Shown in pieces: positions 41,378-51,206 of a stretch of 64,000 nt of DNA. Every line of letters begins with the position of its first letter. Within the stretch, counting starts at the first letter, position 1. The translations under genes were made by a program, and so were the position numbers. Source of the DNA: Halomonas sp. Bachu 37 (lineage in GTDB: Bacteria; Pseudomonadota; Gammaproteobacteria; Pseudomonadales; Halomonadaceae). Below the pieces are notes generated by a model, which was not told where the DNA came from, made no database searches, and worked only from the letters and a program-made list of their open reading frames with translations. Where the stretch lies: the NCBI RefSeq assembly GCF_039691755.1, contig NZ_CP137552.1, positions 1,984,001-2,048,000 of the forward strand, written 5' to 3'.

Positions 41378-41785
41378 GGGCGTGCCTCTGATAAGCGTGT
41401 TTTATTTGCAGCTTTTACATGATACCTTGTCCGGTTATTTTTCTTTTCAGACCAACTCTTCCGGACTCAAGCGCACCGTGGCGGTGGCGGCTGCGTGGCG
41501 AAAATGGCCGCTCAGCATAGCCATTCCGCCCCCTTGCGCGCAATATTCAGCCTCGTGCAAAGCGGTGAAAAGTCTCGGAAAATCCATTAGTTGCAGCAAA
41601 TGATTCGAAAAAACAACATACACTTCAACGACTTGCACCGAACCGAAACGATATTTTAACGCAGACTACCAAGCACTAGACTTTAGTCCAAAGCAAACCT
41701 TTTTTTCCATGCCGATAGCGCATATGGCATGCGGATTCTCGCATTTTCAATCCATTTACGTTCCCTCACGCCTGTCATTACTTCA
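41378..41785. other. noncoding region upstream of gltB
   Basis: About 400 bases between the gltB start and the aroB terminator. I see no convincing gene and no strong sigma-70 promoter. It is A/T-rich in parts and holds a small inverted repeat (catgcc / ggcatg, 41708-41732) next to a seven-T run, which lacks a T-run on the proper side for a terminator. It presumably contains the gltBD promoter. Confidence 0.5.
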
Positions 41786-41813
41786 TAAAAAAAGCCCGCA
41801 GTGTGCGGGCTTT
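41786..41813 (-). terminator. aroB terminator
   Basis: A ten-base perfect stem (aaagcccgca / tgcgggcttt) with a three-base loop. On the minus strand it ends in seven T residues. It is 33 bases after the aroB stop and would end the pilMNOPQ-aroKB transcript. Confidence 0.9.
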
Positions 41814-41845
41814 GAACCGTGACCGGCGCCATGAAAAATCAGGAC

Positions 41846-42967
41846 TCAGCGGCGGGGAAACTCTTCCAGCAGGGCTTGCAGCATGTCGCTCGGCGTCGCG
41901 TCGAAGACACACGCCTTGCCCAGCGATTCAAGCAGCACCAGACGCAACCTTGCATCGAGGTTTTTCTTGTCGAGACGCATGCGCTCGAGAAAATCGTCGG
42001 CTTCCATTCCTTGCGGCGCTTCAAGCGGCAGCCCCGCGCTGGCAATGAGGGCATTGCAGCGAGCCACCTGCGCATCGTCCAGCCATCCCAGACGGTGCGA
42101 CAGCTCAGCCGCCATGGCCATGCCGGCGCCCACGGCCTCGCCATGCAGCCACTGGCCATAGCCCTGGTGCGATTCGATCGCATGACCAAACGTATGCCCC
42201 AGGTTGAGCAGCGCTCTTACGCCCTGCTCGGTCTCGTCCTCGGCAACGATATCCGCCTTGAGGCGGCAGCTTCGCTCAATGGCCGACACCAATGCATCCG
42301 GCTCCAGCCCGCGCAACGCCTGCATATTGGCTTCCAGCCAGCCGAGAAAGTCACTGTCGCGAATCAAGCCGTACTTGATCACTTCGGCGAGTCCGGCGGA
42401 TAGCTCGCGAGACGGCAGGGTGATCAGGGTATCGATATCGATCAGCACCGCCTTGGGCTGCCAGAAGGCCCCGATCATGTTCTTGCCCCGCGGATGGTTG
42501 ACGCCGGTCTTACCCCCGACCGAGGAGTCCACCTGGGATAGCAGTGTCGTCGGCACCTGAATGAAGGCCACGCCACGCTGATAGCTGGCCGCCGCATAGC
42601 CGACCATGTCGCCTATTACCCCCCCGCCGAGTGCGATCAGCGTGCAACGGCGGTTGAATCCCGCTTCGAGCAAGGCATCCCAGATGCGGCTTACCTGCTC
42701 CAGCGTCTTGTACTCTTCGCCGTCGGGCAGCACCAGTGTGCGCACCTCCAGATGGTCCGGCAGGCCCAGGCGAAGGCGCTCGAGATACAGCGGCGCGATC
42801 GTCTCGTTGGTAACAACCAGGACCTGATTACCGGCAAGATAAGGCGCCAGCCACTCCGCCGTGCCCATGACGGCCGAGCCGATGTGAATGGGATAGCTGC
42901 GCTCGCCCAGGTCCACGTTCAAGGTAGTGGGCGGCAGGCGAGACGGTGCTGTACTGTCGTGGGTCAT
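41846..42967 (-). CDS. aroB: 3-dehydroquinate synthase
   Basis: AroB is the second step of the shikimate pathway and needs NAD+ and a divalent metal. From the ATG at 42967 (a TTG two codons earlier is less likely) it has 373 residues, with [37 protein letters not shown], and [21 protein letters not shown]. Metal-ligand residues in [15 protein letters not shown] and [13 protein letters not shown] are present. It follows aroK almost directly, as in other gammaproteobacteria. Confidence 0.97.
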   Translation of the reverse strand: MTHDSTAPSRLPPTTLNVDLGERSYPIHIGSAVMGTAEWLAPYLAGNQVLVVTNETIAPLYLERLRLGLPDHLEVRTLVLPDGEEYKTLEQVSRIWDALLEAGFNRRCTLIALGGGVIGDMVGYAAASYQRGVAFIQVPTTLLSQVDSSVGGKTGVNHPRGKNMIGAFWQPKAVLIDIDTLITLPSRELSAGLAEVIKYGLIRDSDFLGWLEANMQALRGLEPDALVSAIERSCRLKADIVAEDETEQGVRALLNLGHTFGHAIESHQGYGQWLHGEAVGAGMAMAAELSHRLGWLDDAQVARCNALIASAGLPLEAPQGMEADDFLERMRLDKKNLDARLRLVLLESLGKACVFDATPSDMLQALLEEFPRR

Positions 42968-42969
42968 GT

Positions 42970-43512
42970 TCAAGCCTTACGTTGCAGGGGATCGACCAGC
43001 CGGCGTACCCGTCGCTGGATTTCATTGACGACGGCGCGCGGGCTACGGCGGTCGGTGCGCACCGTGACATCGGCGGTCGCGCGATACAGCGGATCACGCA
43101 GGGCGAACATGTCGTTGAGCACCTGCTCTCGATTATCGCACTGCAACAGTGGCCGGTTGCGATCCTTGGCGGTACGCCTGAGCTGTTGCTCCACGGTGGT
43201 GAAAAGATAGATCACCGCGCCTCGTTCGCGCAGGGCACGGCGATTCTCCTCGCGCAGCACGGCGCCTCCCCCGGTGGCTACCACCACGCCGGGAAGCTGG
43301 GTCAGCTCGTCGATCATGAGCATTTCCCGCTGACGAAAGCCTTGCTCACCCTCGACATCGAATATCCAGGGAATGTCCGCCCCGCACCGGTCCTGAATCG
43401 CGTGATCGCTATCGAAGAACTCTCGCGACAATTCAGACGCCAGCAGACGGCCTATGGTGCTTTTCCCGGCCCCCATGGGACCGATGAGAAATAGGTTGGG
43501 TAAATCCTGCAT
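42970..43512 (-). CDS. aroK: shikimate kinase
   Basis: AroK phosphorylates shikimate. The 180-residue product has Walker [16 protein letters not shown] (residues about 11-25), the shikimate-binding [30 protein letters not shown] and the ATGGGAVL motif. Its start overlaps the pilQ stop by one base and aroB follows within three bases, so pilQ, aroK and aroB are probably co-transcribed. Confidence 0.96.
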   Translation of the reverse strand: MQDLPNLFLIGPMGAGKSTIGRLLASELSREFFDSDHAIQDRCGADIPWIFDVEGEQGFRQREMLMIDELTQLPGVVVATGGGAVLREENRRALRERGAVIYLFTTVEQQLRRTAKDRNRPLLQCDNREQVLNDMFALRDPLYRATADVTVRTDRRSPRAVVNEIQRRVRRLVDPLQRKA

Positions 43513-45575
43513 CAGGGAACCGCCAGGCCTTCATCAATGAGTCGTGGAGTAATGAATACCAACAACTCTACCTTTTCATTGCTCTCTTCGGTATAGCGAA
43601 AGAGTCGGCCCAGCAGAGGAATGTCTCCCAGCAGCGGCGTCTTGGCCAGTTGACGTAGCTCCTCGGTGGTCAAAATACCGCCGAGCACCACGGTCTGACC
43701 GTTATCCACCAGCACCTGGGTTTCGATCGTATTGGTATCGATCGGCGGCTCGCCGCCAAACTCGGAGTCGCGGAAGCTATCGTTACGGATTATCAAGTCC
43801 ATGATAATGCGATTATCGGGGGTTATCTGTGGCGTGACTTCAAGCTCGAGCAGTGCTTCCTTGAACTCGGTTTCGGGATTACCTTCTGCGCTTACGCTCT
43901 GATAGGCACGCTCTTCGCCCTGGCTGATCCTCGCGGTACGCTGATTGGCGGTAATCACTCGCGGCTGGGATATCGTCTGGCTCTTGCCTTCGCTTTCCAG
44001 GGCACGTAGCTCCAGGTCGAGCAGGATGTCCCCGGAAAGATAGCCGAAACTGAAACCGGTATCGTTACCGGTAGTGCCACCCATATCGACTGCCAACCCT
44101 CCCATCGCCCGATTGATGCCATCGGGGTTGATATTGCGCCTGGTGTAAGTTCCATCTTCCCCTTCCTGAAAACCGCGGGTACTCGACATGCCCCAGTTCA
44201 CCCCCAATTCACGGGAAGCGGTATCCCTGGCAATGACGATACGCGCCTCTATCTGCACCTGGCGCACGGCAATGTCGAGGCGCTCCAGCGTCCGCAGGAT
44301 GGCCTGCACCTGGTCGGGAGTATCCTGTATCAGCAGGGTGTTGGTGCGCTCGTCGACACTGACCCGGCCGCGCTCGGTCAGCAGGCCGAAGCCATCCCCG
44401 CCGCGCAGCAAGGTGGCGAGATCCGTCGCCCGGGCGTACTTGACCTCGATGAACTCGGTGACCAGCGGGGCCAGGGTCTCTTGCTGGGAGCGCGCCTCGA
44501 TCTCCTGGCGCTCGATCTCGGCCAGCTCGCCGGCGGGTGCCACCACGATGACATCGCCTTCGCGCCGACTGGACAGGCCGCGACTCTTGAGGATGAGATC
44601 CAGGGCCTGATCCCAGGGAACCTCATTGAGATTCAACGTCACCCGCCCGCTGACACTATCGCTTGCCACCAGGTTCAAACCGGTGAATTCGGCCAGGGTG
44701 GAAAGCACCGAGCGCACTTCGATATCCTGGAAATTCAGACTGACCCGCTCGCCGGTATAGTTCTGTCCGCTATTCTCCGCAAGGTCGGCATCGTGGCCGG
44801 CGACAGGTTGCACCTCGATGGTCAGTTGCCGACCACTCTGGGACGAGACCATGGCATAGGCTCCGTCGACCACAAGCTCGAGCTGGGTACCGTCCTGGCC
44901 TGCGTGCGGCGTGATGCGCTGGACCGGCGTGCCGAAGTCGGTGACATCGTAGACCTGAGTGAGGCTATCGGGGATGGCCGTGCCACGCAGCTCCGCCACC
45001 ACTCGGCCGCCGCCACCTTCGCGCACCCGAGTATCGACTCCCGCCCGATCCAGAGTGACCAGTACCCGACCGGCCCCGTCAGCACCGCGCCGGAAGTCTA
45101 TGTCCTCGACCTGGGGGCCTAGCGACGCCTGCAGCGAGCGCGGTGATGCCGTCTCGGCGGGAGCCGCTACCGAGGCGCTGCCAGTCGATTCGTGTACGCC
45201 GGGACCGATCACGATTCGCAGCCCATCGCCCTGGCGTGAGGTGACATAGGGATGCCCTCGCTCTAGGTCCACGACCAGCCGAGTCCGAGCGCCGGTATCC
45301 AGCGCGGTCACTCGCTGTACGCCGCCCACGCCCACATCGAAACGACGCCCCTCGAGACCGCTGGAAGTATCGGCCAGGTCCAGAGTCAAGCGGGGGGGAT
45401 CATCCAGGCGGTAACCACGCAATTCGGGTACCGGGCCGGAAAAGCTCAGGTCGATTTCAACATCGCCCCCACTGTTGCGACGAAAGTCCAGATCCGTCAG
45501 CACCGAGGCGGCGAACGCCAGGGAAGGTAGCGTCGACAACAGCAGTATCACAACGCTCCGGGTCATCAATGTCAT
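43512..45575 (-). CDS. pilQ: type IV pilus secretin PilQ
   Basis: PilQ forms the outer-membrane channel for the type IV pilus. The ATG at 45575 (GGAAGGA before it) gives 687 residues: a signal peptide ([16 protein letters not shown]) and two AMIN domains (about residues 30-260). The secretin/STN N0-N1 domains follow ([41 protein letters not shown]). The C-terminal secretin domain carries [20 protein letters not shown] and [11 protein letters not shown]. It is the last pil gene before aroK. Confidence 0.95.
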   Translation of the reverse strand: MTLMTRSVVILLLSTLPSLAFAASVLTDLDFRRNSGGDVEIDLSFSGPVPELRGYRLDDPPRLTLDLADTSSGLEGRRFDVGVGGVQRVTALDTGARTRLVVDLERGHPYVTSRQGDGLRIVIGPGVHESTGSASVAAPAETASPRSLQASLGPQVEDIDFRRGADGAGRVLVTLDRAGVDTRVREGGGGRVVAELRGTAIPDSLTQVYDVTDFGTPVQRITPHAGQDGTQLELVVDGAYAMVSSQSGRQLTIEVQPVAGHDADLAENSGQNYTGERVSLNFQDIEVRSVLSTLAEFTGLNLVASDSVSGRVTLNLNEVPWDQALDLILKSRGLSSRREGDVIVVAPAGELAEIERQEIEARSQQETLAPLVTEFIEVKYARATDLATLLRGGDGFGLLTERGRVSVDERTNTLLIQDTPDQVQAILRTLERLDIAVRQVQIEARIVIARDTASRELGVNWGMSSTRGFQEGEDGTYTRRNINPDGINRAMGGLAVDMGGTTGNDTGFSFGYLSGDILLDLELRALESEGKSQTISQPRVITANQRTARISQGEERAYQSVSAEGNPETEFKEALLELEVTPQITPDNRIIMDLIIRNDSFRDSEFGGEPPIDTNTIETQVLVDNGQTVVLGGILTTEELRQLAKTPLLGDIPLLGRLFRYTEESNEKVELLVFITPRLIDEGLAVP

Positions 45576-45612
45576 TGCATCCTTCCGCTTTGTTGTCTTT
45601 GGGGACAGCCCG

Positions 45613-46161
45613 TCACTTATCGTTATCAAGGGTCAACTCCACGTCGCGCTCCCGCCAACCGGTACGATCGGTATAGATGCGCTCGACTACCGCTATTCCA
45701 TTTTCTCCGATATCGCCGATGACGCCGTAATCGGTGCCCAGGTAATTGCCCTCCCGGACCGAAACCACCTCGCCCATGGGCGTTTCGATCAGGCCGATCC
45801 GGCGAGCGCCCATGCGCAAGGTTCCCACCAGGCGCAACTCCTGCAGGTCGAACTGCTCCAGCGGCTCACGAGTTCGCTGCTGATCGGGCGCCAGCTCGCT
45901 ACTGTAGCGCTCATCGCTGCGGGACGTGTCGAGGACTTCCCGGGGCAGGAAGGGGCTGCGCGCATCGCCATAGCGATACTCCAGGCCATGGTAATCGGGG
46001 ATGACCGGAATCACGATCAACGGCTCTCCCCCGGGCGCTTCCCGGATGGCGTCCAGCGTCTGCTTGAGCTCATTCAGCCGGGGGTCGGCGCACCCCCCCA
46101 GCAACATCCCCAGTAATACTCCCAGCGCTATCCCCGCCCTCGACGACTTGTGGAGGCTCAT
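45613..46161 (-). CDS. pilP: type IV pilus assembly lipoprotein PilP
   Basis: PilP is an inner-membrane lipoprotein linking PilNO to PilQ. The 182-residue product has a lipoprotein signal (GVLLGMLLGGCADP, lipobox Cys24), a disordered region with FLPREVL, and the C-terminal beta domain FDLQELRLVGTLRMGARRIGLIETPMGEVVSVREGNYLG. It overlaps pilO by four bases. Confidence 0.93.
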   Translation of the reverse strand: MSLHKSSRAGIALGVLLGMLLGGCADPRLNELKQTLDAIREAPGGEPLIVIPVIPDYHGLEYRYGDARSPFLPREVLDTSRSDERYSSELAPDQQRTREPLEQFDLQELRLVGTLRMGARRIGLIETPMGEVVSVREGNYLGTDYGVIGDIGENGIAVVERIYTDRTGWRERDVELTLDNDK

Positions 46162-46793
46162 TGCACTTCCTCCTCGGCACGGTCGCTTACGGGGCGATAG
46201 TTGTAAGTACGGGCCAGCATGGAGAGGCGCAGCTCACCACCCGTTTGCGCTACCGGCGCCAGGGTAAAGTCGTGCTGGGTCACGATGCGTGACAAATCCG
46301 CCATGTCGCTGATGAAAGCGGCGATTTCGTGGTAACCGCCGCGCACCTGAATATCGAAGGGCTGCTCGATGTAATATTGCTGCGTCACCGGTGCGCGCAG
46401 GCGGATGTTCTCGATGGTCAAGCGATTGTCCACGGCGGCATCGCTGATACTGTCCAGCAGCGACGGCACTTCCGCATCGGTGGGCAGCATGGCGCGCAGT
46501 TGCTCCATCTGCAGTTCCAGGGTGCTCAATTGCTCGAGCATGCCCGGCAGATACGAGGCCTCTGCGGCCTTGCCGCGATAGTCGGCGAGCAACTCCACTT
46601 CGCGCCGCTCGGCGCTCTCGAGCGCATCACGTCGCTCGCCGATGACCCACCAGTTCATCAAGGCCAGCGATAGCAGCAGCGCCAGGATGCAACACAGCAC
46701 CTTGAGCAGAAACGGCCAGCCACCGGCCTCCTTGACATCCAGTTCGCGCCAATCCACTTGCCGCAGACGACGCCACTCCAGCTTGAGATTCAC
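46158..46793 (-). CDS. pilO: type IV pilus inner membrane protein PilO
   Basis: PilO heterodimerises with PilN in the alignment complex. The 211-residue product has a cytoplasmic N-terminus, one transmembrane helix (PFLLKVLCCILALLLSLALMNWW, about residues 27-49), a coiled coil (LESAERREVELLADYRGKAAEA), and a ferredoxin-like periplasmic domain starting near YYIEQPFDIQVRGGYHEIAAFISDMA. It has four-base overlaps with pilN and pilP. Confidence 0.93.
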   Translation of the reverse strand: MNLKLEWRRLRQVDWRELDVKEAGGWPFLLKVLCCILALLLSLALMNWWVIGERRDALESAERREVELLADYRGKAAEASYLPGMLEQLSTLELQMEQLRAMLPTDAEVPSLLDSISDAAVDNRLTIENIRLRAPVTQQYYIEQPFDIQVRGGYHEIAAFISDMADLSRIVTQHDFTLAPVAQTGGELRLSMLARTYNYRPVSDRAEEEVQ

Positions 46794-47374
46794 TCGGCGA
46801 CCTCCGTATCTGCCAGGCCGGGTTCGGCACGCTGCAGGGGCGGGGTTTCAAGGACGGTGAAACGAAAGCGCCGCCCGCCTCTTTCGGCCTCCTCCTCCAC
46901 TTCGGAAAGCATCGGCACTTCGAGCCCCGGGGCCGCCGCCAGGCCGCGCAACTGGTCGGAAACCTGGCGGTTACTCGAGGCGATACCGGTTCCTTCCAGC
47001 ATCTCGGCCCTACGCGAGAGATTCAGGTAGTGAACGCCTTCCGCCAGGCTCCCCGCCAGGTCATTGAAAAGCCCGACCGTGCGCGAACGCCCTGTCTGCA
47101 GGCTGTTGAAGACGGCGACCTGCTCGCTGAGCTGCTCCACATCGGCCGAATAGCCCTGAATCGCCTGGACGTCGTCGTTCAATGCATCGATCTGACGCTG
47201 GATATAGGCGTTGCGTTGCTGCTGGGCATCCAGCGATGTCTGATAGCTCCGGGCCACACCAAAGCCCACGGCGCAGCCGACCATGACGGCCAGCGCCACG
47301 CACAGGTGGAAACGCCGGGTACGTTTTTCACGGCGGGCTTCGCGCCACGGCAGCAGGTTGATGTTCACGTTCAT
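46790..47374 (-). CDS. pilN: type IV pilus inner membrane protein PilN
   Basis: PilN binds PilM through its cytoplasmic N-terminus, here NINLLPWREARREKR, the conserved INLLPWR motif. The 194-residue product continues with a transmembrane helix (LCVALAVMVGCAVGFGVA), a coiled coil and a ferredoxin-like fold. It overlaps pilM and pilO by four bases each. Confidence 0.95.
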   Translation of the reverse strand: MNVNINLLPWREARREKRTRRFHLCVALAVMVGCAVGFGVARSYQTSLDAQQQRNAYIQRQIDALNDDVQAIQGYSADVEQLSEQVAVFNSLQTGRSRTVGLFNDLAGSLAEGVHYLNLSRRAEMLEGTGIASSNRQVSDQLRGLAAAPGLEVPMLSEVEEEAERGGRRFRFTVLETPPLQRAEPGLADTEVAE

Positions 47375-48432
47375 CGGCCGACCCTCATGGCCAGTCCGCA
47401 GGCGGTAAGCATGGCCGGGGCATCGTTGCTCAGGGCTTCGATATTCAGTCGAGAATTCACTTTCATGCGCTGGAAGGGATTGGCGATGGTGACGTTCATG
47501 CCGCTATCTTCGGCGATTCGTTCGGCGAGGCCGGGAATCACGCTGGAGCCACCCGCCAGGATGATGCGGTTGACCTCATGCTTGCGCCCCGCCGTGTAGT
47601 ACAGCTGCAGCGAGCGCCCCACCTGCTGAACCACGGTTTCCACGAAAGGAGTCAATACGCTGTCATGGTAATCCTCGGGCAAGCCGCCCCGCTTCTTGGC
47701 AAACCCGGCTTCTTCCATGCTCAGCTGATAGCGCTCACGAATGGCATCGGTGAGCTGGCGACCACCGAAGACAGTATCGCGGCTATAGACGATATGTCCT
47801 TCACGCATGACGTGGAAAGCGTTCATGTTGGCGCCGATATCCACCAGGCCGACACAACTATCCGCCTCGGCGCCTGACTGCAACTGGCGCCTCAAAGTGG
47901 GAAAGGTACGCTCCATGGCGAAGGTTTCCACATCCACCGCCGCCGGCTCCAGGCCGGCTCGCTCCAGCGTATCGGTGAGCTGGGTCACATCCTGTTGCCG
48001 ACAGGCGACCAGCATGACCCGTTGCTGCTGATCGTCGAAAGGCGATGGCCCGAGGCAGTGGAAGTCGAATGCCACCTCGTTGAACGGAAACGGGATATGA
48101 CGGTCGGATTCGAGAATGATGCGCTCCTCGATCTCATCTTCCTCGAGCGATGCGGGGAAACTCAGGGTTTTGGTGATGGCGGCGCTTGCCGGCACCGCTA
48201 CCGAAGCCTTGCGGGTGGAGGGCTTGGCATGCTCCACTGCGCGGCTGAGAACACTGGCGACATGGTCGATATCGCGGATGCGCCTTTCCACCACCGCCCC
48301 TTCGCGAAGCGGACGCACGGCGTAACTCTCCACCTGGTAGTTGTCGCCGGAACTCTTGAGTTCAAGCAGCTTGACGGTGGCCGAGGTGATATCGACACCG
48401 ATCAATCCCTTATTGGGCCTGAGAAAGCGCAT
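47371..48432 (-). CDS. pilM: type IV pilus assembly protein PilM (actin-like)
   Basis: PilM is a cytoplasmic actin-like ATP-binding protein of the pilus alignment complex. The 353-residue product shows LIGVDITSATVKLLELK, an FtsA-like phosphate-binding start, then SCVGLVDIGANMNAFHVM and ILAGGSSVIPGLAERIAEDSG. It is the first gene of pilMNOPQ and is divergent from ponA. Confidence 0.95.
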   Translation of the reverse strand: MRFLRPNKGLIGVDITSATVKLLELKSSGDNYQVESYAVRPLREGAVVERRIRDIDHVASVLSRAVEHAKPSTRKASVAVPASAAITKTLSFPASLEEDEIEERIILESDRHIPFPFNEVAFDFHCLGPSPFDDQQQRVMLVACRQQDVTQLTDTLERAGLEPAAVDVETFAMERTFPTLRRQLQSGAEADSCVGLVDIGANMNAFHVMREGHIVYSRDTVFGGRQLTDAIRERYQLSMEEAGFAKKRGGLPEDYHDSVLTPFVETVVQQVGRSLQLYYTAGRKHEVNRIILAGGSSVIPGLAERIAEDSGMNVTIANPFQRMKVNSRLNIEALSNDAPAMLTACGLAMRVGR

Positions 48433-48548
48433 CTCGGTTCGGTTCCGCCTACATGGTTAAGAGAAATACCAAAAAAGGGCTAGGTGACGTCGAGGTTACA
48501 TGATTTTCCTCAAACTCACACCCACCAAGGCTTGAGTCATGTCAAGGG

Positions 48549-48577
48549 TGGTGAGCGGCTCCTCGCCTTCCTATAAT
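48549..48577 (+). promoter_or_regulatory. possible ponA promoter
   Basis: A TATAAT at 48572-48577 is a perfect -10 box, 67 bases before the ponA ATG. The -35 position 17 bases upstream (TGGTGA) is poor, so the call rests on the -10 alone. Confidence 0.4.
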
Positions 48578-48643
48578 GGCTCTCGTCGTCAATAACCGGC
48601 AGCATGCGGTTCGTCCCCCTATTTCCATGGATGTCGCCTTTTC

Positions 48644-51172
48644 ATGAAGTTGTTCAGAACATTAATCTCCTCGCTTTTCTGGTTGCTGGTGGCACTTATC
48701 GGCGCCACATCGCTTGCCGTGGTAGGCGCCGCCTTGTATTTCGCCCCGGGACTACCCGACGTACGGCAGCTGCAGAACTTCGAACTGCAGACGCCCCTGC
48801 GCATCTTCACCCGCGACGGCAAGCTGATCGGCGAGTTCGGCGAAGAGCGGCGCATGCCGGTGGATTTCGAGGAGATTCCGCAGGAAACGATCAATGCCCT
48901 GATCGCCGCCGAGGACGCCAATTTCTTCGATCATGCCGGCGTCGATCCGCGAGGCCTCGCCCGTGCCGCCCTGGAGCTTGCCGCCAGCGGCGGCGACATC
49001 CAGACCGGGGGCTCCACCATCACCATGCAGGTAGCGCGCAACTATCTGCTTACCCTGGACCGGACCTTCACCCGCAAGATTCGCGAGATTCTTTTGGCCT
49101 TGCAGATGGAGCAGATACTCAGCAAGGAGGAAATCTTCGAGCTCTACGTCAACAAGATATTTCTGGGCAACCGGGCCTACGGTATCGCTGCTGCCGCCGA
49201 AACCTATTACGACAAGCCGTTGGCCGAGCTGAGTCTCGCCCAACAGGCCATGATTGCCGGCCTGCCCAAGGCGCCTTCCTCTTTCAATCCGCTGGCCAAT
49301 TCCGAGCGTTCCTTGATTCGTCGCAACTGGATCCTGTTCCGCATGCGCGAGCTGGGTTTCATCGACGAAGCCACCTACACGCAGGCCGTGCAGGAGCCGG
49401 TCACCGCCCGCCGTCATATCACCCAGGCGGAAGTGGAAGCCGCTTACGTATCGGAAATGGCGCGCCAGTTCGCCATCGAGGAATTCGGCGACGAAGCCTA
49501 CACCGGCGGCTACCGCATTCACACGACACTCGATAGCGAGCTGCAACCCCATGCGCGCCGTGCCCTGGCCCGAGGGTTGCTGGCGTATGATCGGCGCCAT
49601 GGCTGGCGCGGGCCGGAACAGCGCGATATCGCCGCCAGCCTGGTCGAGGCGCAGGAGCGGACGTCTTCCCAGGGGCTCGAAGAGGAGCTTGCCGAATCAC
49701 CCGAGATCATCGAGACCGCGCGCCAGGCCGCCGAGCGCAGCCAGACCGAAGTAGAAGGTATCGACGGGGATGTCAGCAACTGGTTGCAGGTGCTCGAGCG
49801 CACGCCCAATTACGGCTTGTTGCAACCCGCTATCGTGGTAGCAAGCGAAGGCCGGGAAATGCAGGTAATGCTGCGTGGCGGCGAACTCCAGACCCTCGAC
49901 TGGAGTGGCTTGAGCTGGGCACGGGAATATCTCAGCCCTCGCAGCCGTGGCGGTGAGCCCGGTTCCGCCGCCGAGATCGCCTCCCGTGGCGACCTGGTGC
50001 GAGTGATGCGCGACGAAGAGGATCAGTGGCGCCTGTCGCAGCGTCCCGATGCCGAAGGCTCGGTCGTGGTTCAAGACCCGCGCACCGGCGCTATCCTGGC
50101 GCTGCAAGGCGGCTTCGACTTCAACGCCAGCAAGTTCAACCGCGCGGTACAGGCACAGCGGCAGTCGGGCTCCATCTTCAAGCCTTTCATCTATCTTGCC
50201 GCCCTGGAGGATGGCGAGATGAATGCCGCGACGGTCATCAACGACGCCCCGGTAGTCGTCGATGATGGCAGCGACTCCCTGTGGCGGCCGGTCAACTCCA
50301 GCCGGGATTTTCTGGGTCCGACCCGCTTGCGCCCGGCCCTGGCTCGCTCACGCAACCTGGTGACCATTCGTGTCCTGCAGAACATGGGGCTGAATCACAC
50401 CATCGAATATCTGCAGGGCTTCGGCTTCGCCTCCAGCCGCCTGCCAAGAGGACTTTCCCTGGCACTCGGCAGCGCCTCCCTCACCCCGCTGGAGATGACC
50501 AATGCCTATGCCGTGCTGGCCAATGGCGGCTTCCAGGTCACGCCCTGGTTCATCGAGCGAGTGACACGCGGCGACGATACCCAGGTGGTGAACGAGGCCA
50601 CGCCGAAGGTCGCGTGCCCGCAATGCAGCGAAGGCCAGGAGCGCGTAACCATCGGGGATCGCGACTACCCCGTCGCCCCCCGTGTCGCCGATGCCGCTGC
50701 GGTCTATATTCTCACCGACATGCTGCGCGACGTGGTCGAGGTCGGCACCGGACGTGGCGCCTTGAGCCTGGGACGCGAGGATATCGTCGGCAAGACCGGC
50801 ACCACCAATAGCCAGCGAGACGCCTGGTTCGCCGGCTTCAACAGCGATCTGGTGGCCACGGTGTGGGTAGGCAAGGACAACAACGACTCCATTGCCGAAT
50901 ATGGCGCCAACGCGGCACTACCGGTGTGGGTGGATTTCATGGGCAACGCCTTGGAAGGACGTCCACCGGCCACTCTCGAGCGCCCCGAAACTGTCGTCAC
51001 CGCCCGGGTCGATCCAGATAGCGGGCGGCGCCTGCAGGACGGAGAACCCGGCGGAATGGTGGAGCTGTTCCATAGCGACCATTTGCCGAGCTACCAGACC
51101 CGGCGTGTCAGCCGCGAGCTTGAAGAGGCCAGCGGTTCTCAGGGGTCGGGAACCGTCGAGTCGATCTTCTAG
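48644..51172 (+). CDS. mrcA: penicillin-binding protein 1A
   Basis: A bifunctional class A PBP that polymerises and cross-links peptidoglycan. The 842-residue product has an N-terminal membrane anchor (about residues 6-30) and the transglycosylase domain (AAEDANFFDHAGVDPRGLARA, with the catalytic Glu; GGSTITMQVARNYLL). An OB-like insert is rich in charged residues. The transpeptidase domain has SGSIFKPF (SxxK), SRNLVTIR (SxN) and KTGTTNSQRDAWFAG. It lies back-to-back with the pilMNOPQ operon, as in Pseudomonas. Confidence 0.96.
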   Translation: MKLFRTLISSLFWLLVALIGATSLAVVGAALYFAPGLPDVRQLQNFELQTPLRIFTRDGKLIGEFGEERRMPVDFEEIPQETINALIAAEDANFFDHAGVDPRGLARAALELAASGGDIQTGGSTITMQVARNYLLTLDRTFTRKIREILLALQMEQILSKEEIFELYVNKIFLGNRAYGIAAAAETYYDKPLAELSLAQQAMIAGLPKAPSSFNPLANSERSLIRRNWILFRMRELGFIDEATYTQAVQEPVTARRHITQAEVEAAYVSEMARQFAIEEFGDEAYTGGYRIHTTLDSELQPHARRALARGLLAYDRRHGWRGPEQRDIAASLVEAQERTSSQGLEEELAESPEIIETARQAAERSQTEVEGIDGDVSNWLQVLERTPNYGLLQPAIVVASEGREMQVMLRGGELQTLDWSGLSWAREYLSPRSRGGEPGSAAEIASRGDLVRVMRDEEDQWRLSQRPDAEGSVVVQDPRTGAILALQGGFDFNASKFNRAVQAQRQSGSIFKPFIYLAALEDGEMNAATVINDAPVVVDDGSDSLWRPVNSSRDFLGPTRLRPALARSRNLVTIRVLQNMGLNHTIEYLQGFGFASSRLPRGLSLALGSASLTPLEMTNAYAVLANGGFQVTPWFIERVTRGDDTQVVNEATPKVACPQCSEGQERVTIGDRDYPVAPRVADAAAVYILTDMLRDVVEVGTGRGALSLGREDIVGKTGTTNSQRDAWFAGFNSDLVATVWVGKDNNDSIAEYGANAALPVWVDFMGNALEGRPPATLERPETVVTARVDPDSGRRLQDGEPGGMVELFHSDHLPSYQTRRVSRELEEASGSQGSGTVESIF

Positions 51173-51206
51173 CTTTTAGCTTCTAGCTATCCATCATCCA
51201 GCAAGT

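Noticed and set aside
41708..41732. Inverted repeat beside a T-run upstream of gltB
   Set aside because: The T-run precedes rather than follows the stem on the plus strand and becomes an A-run on the minus strand, so it is not a terminator; no other role is apparent.
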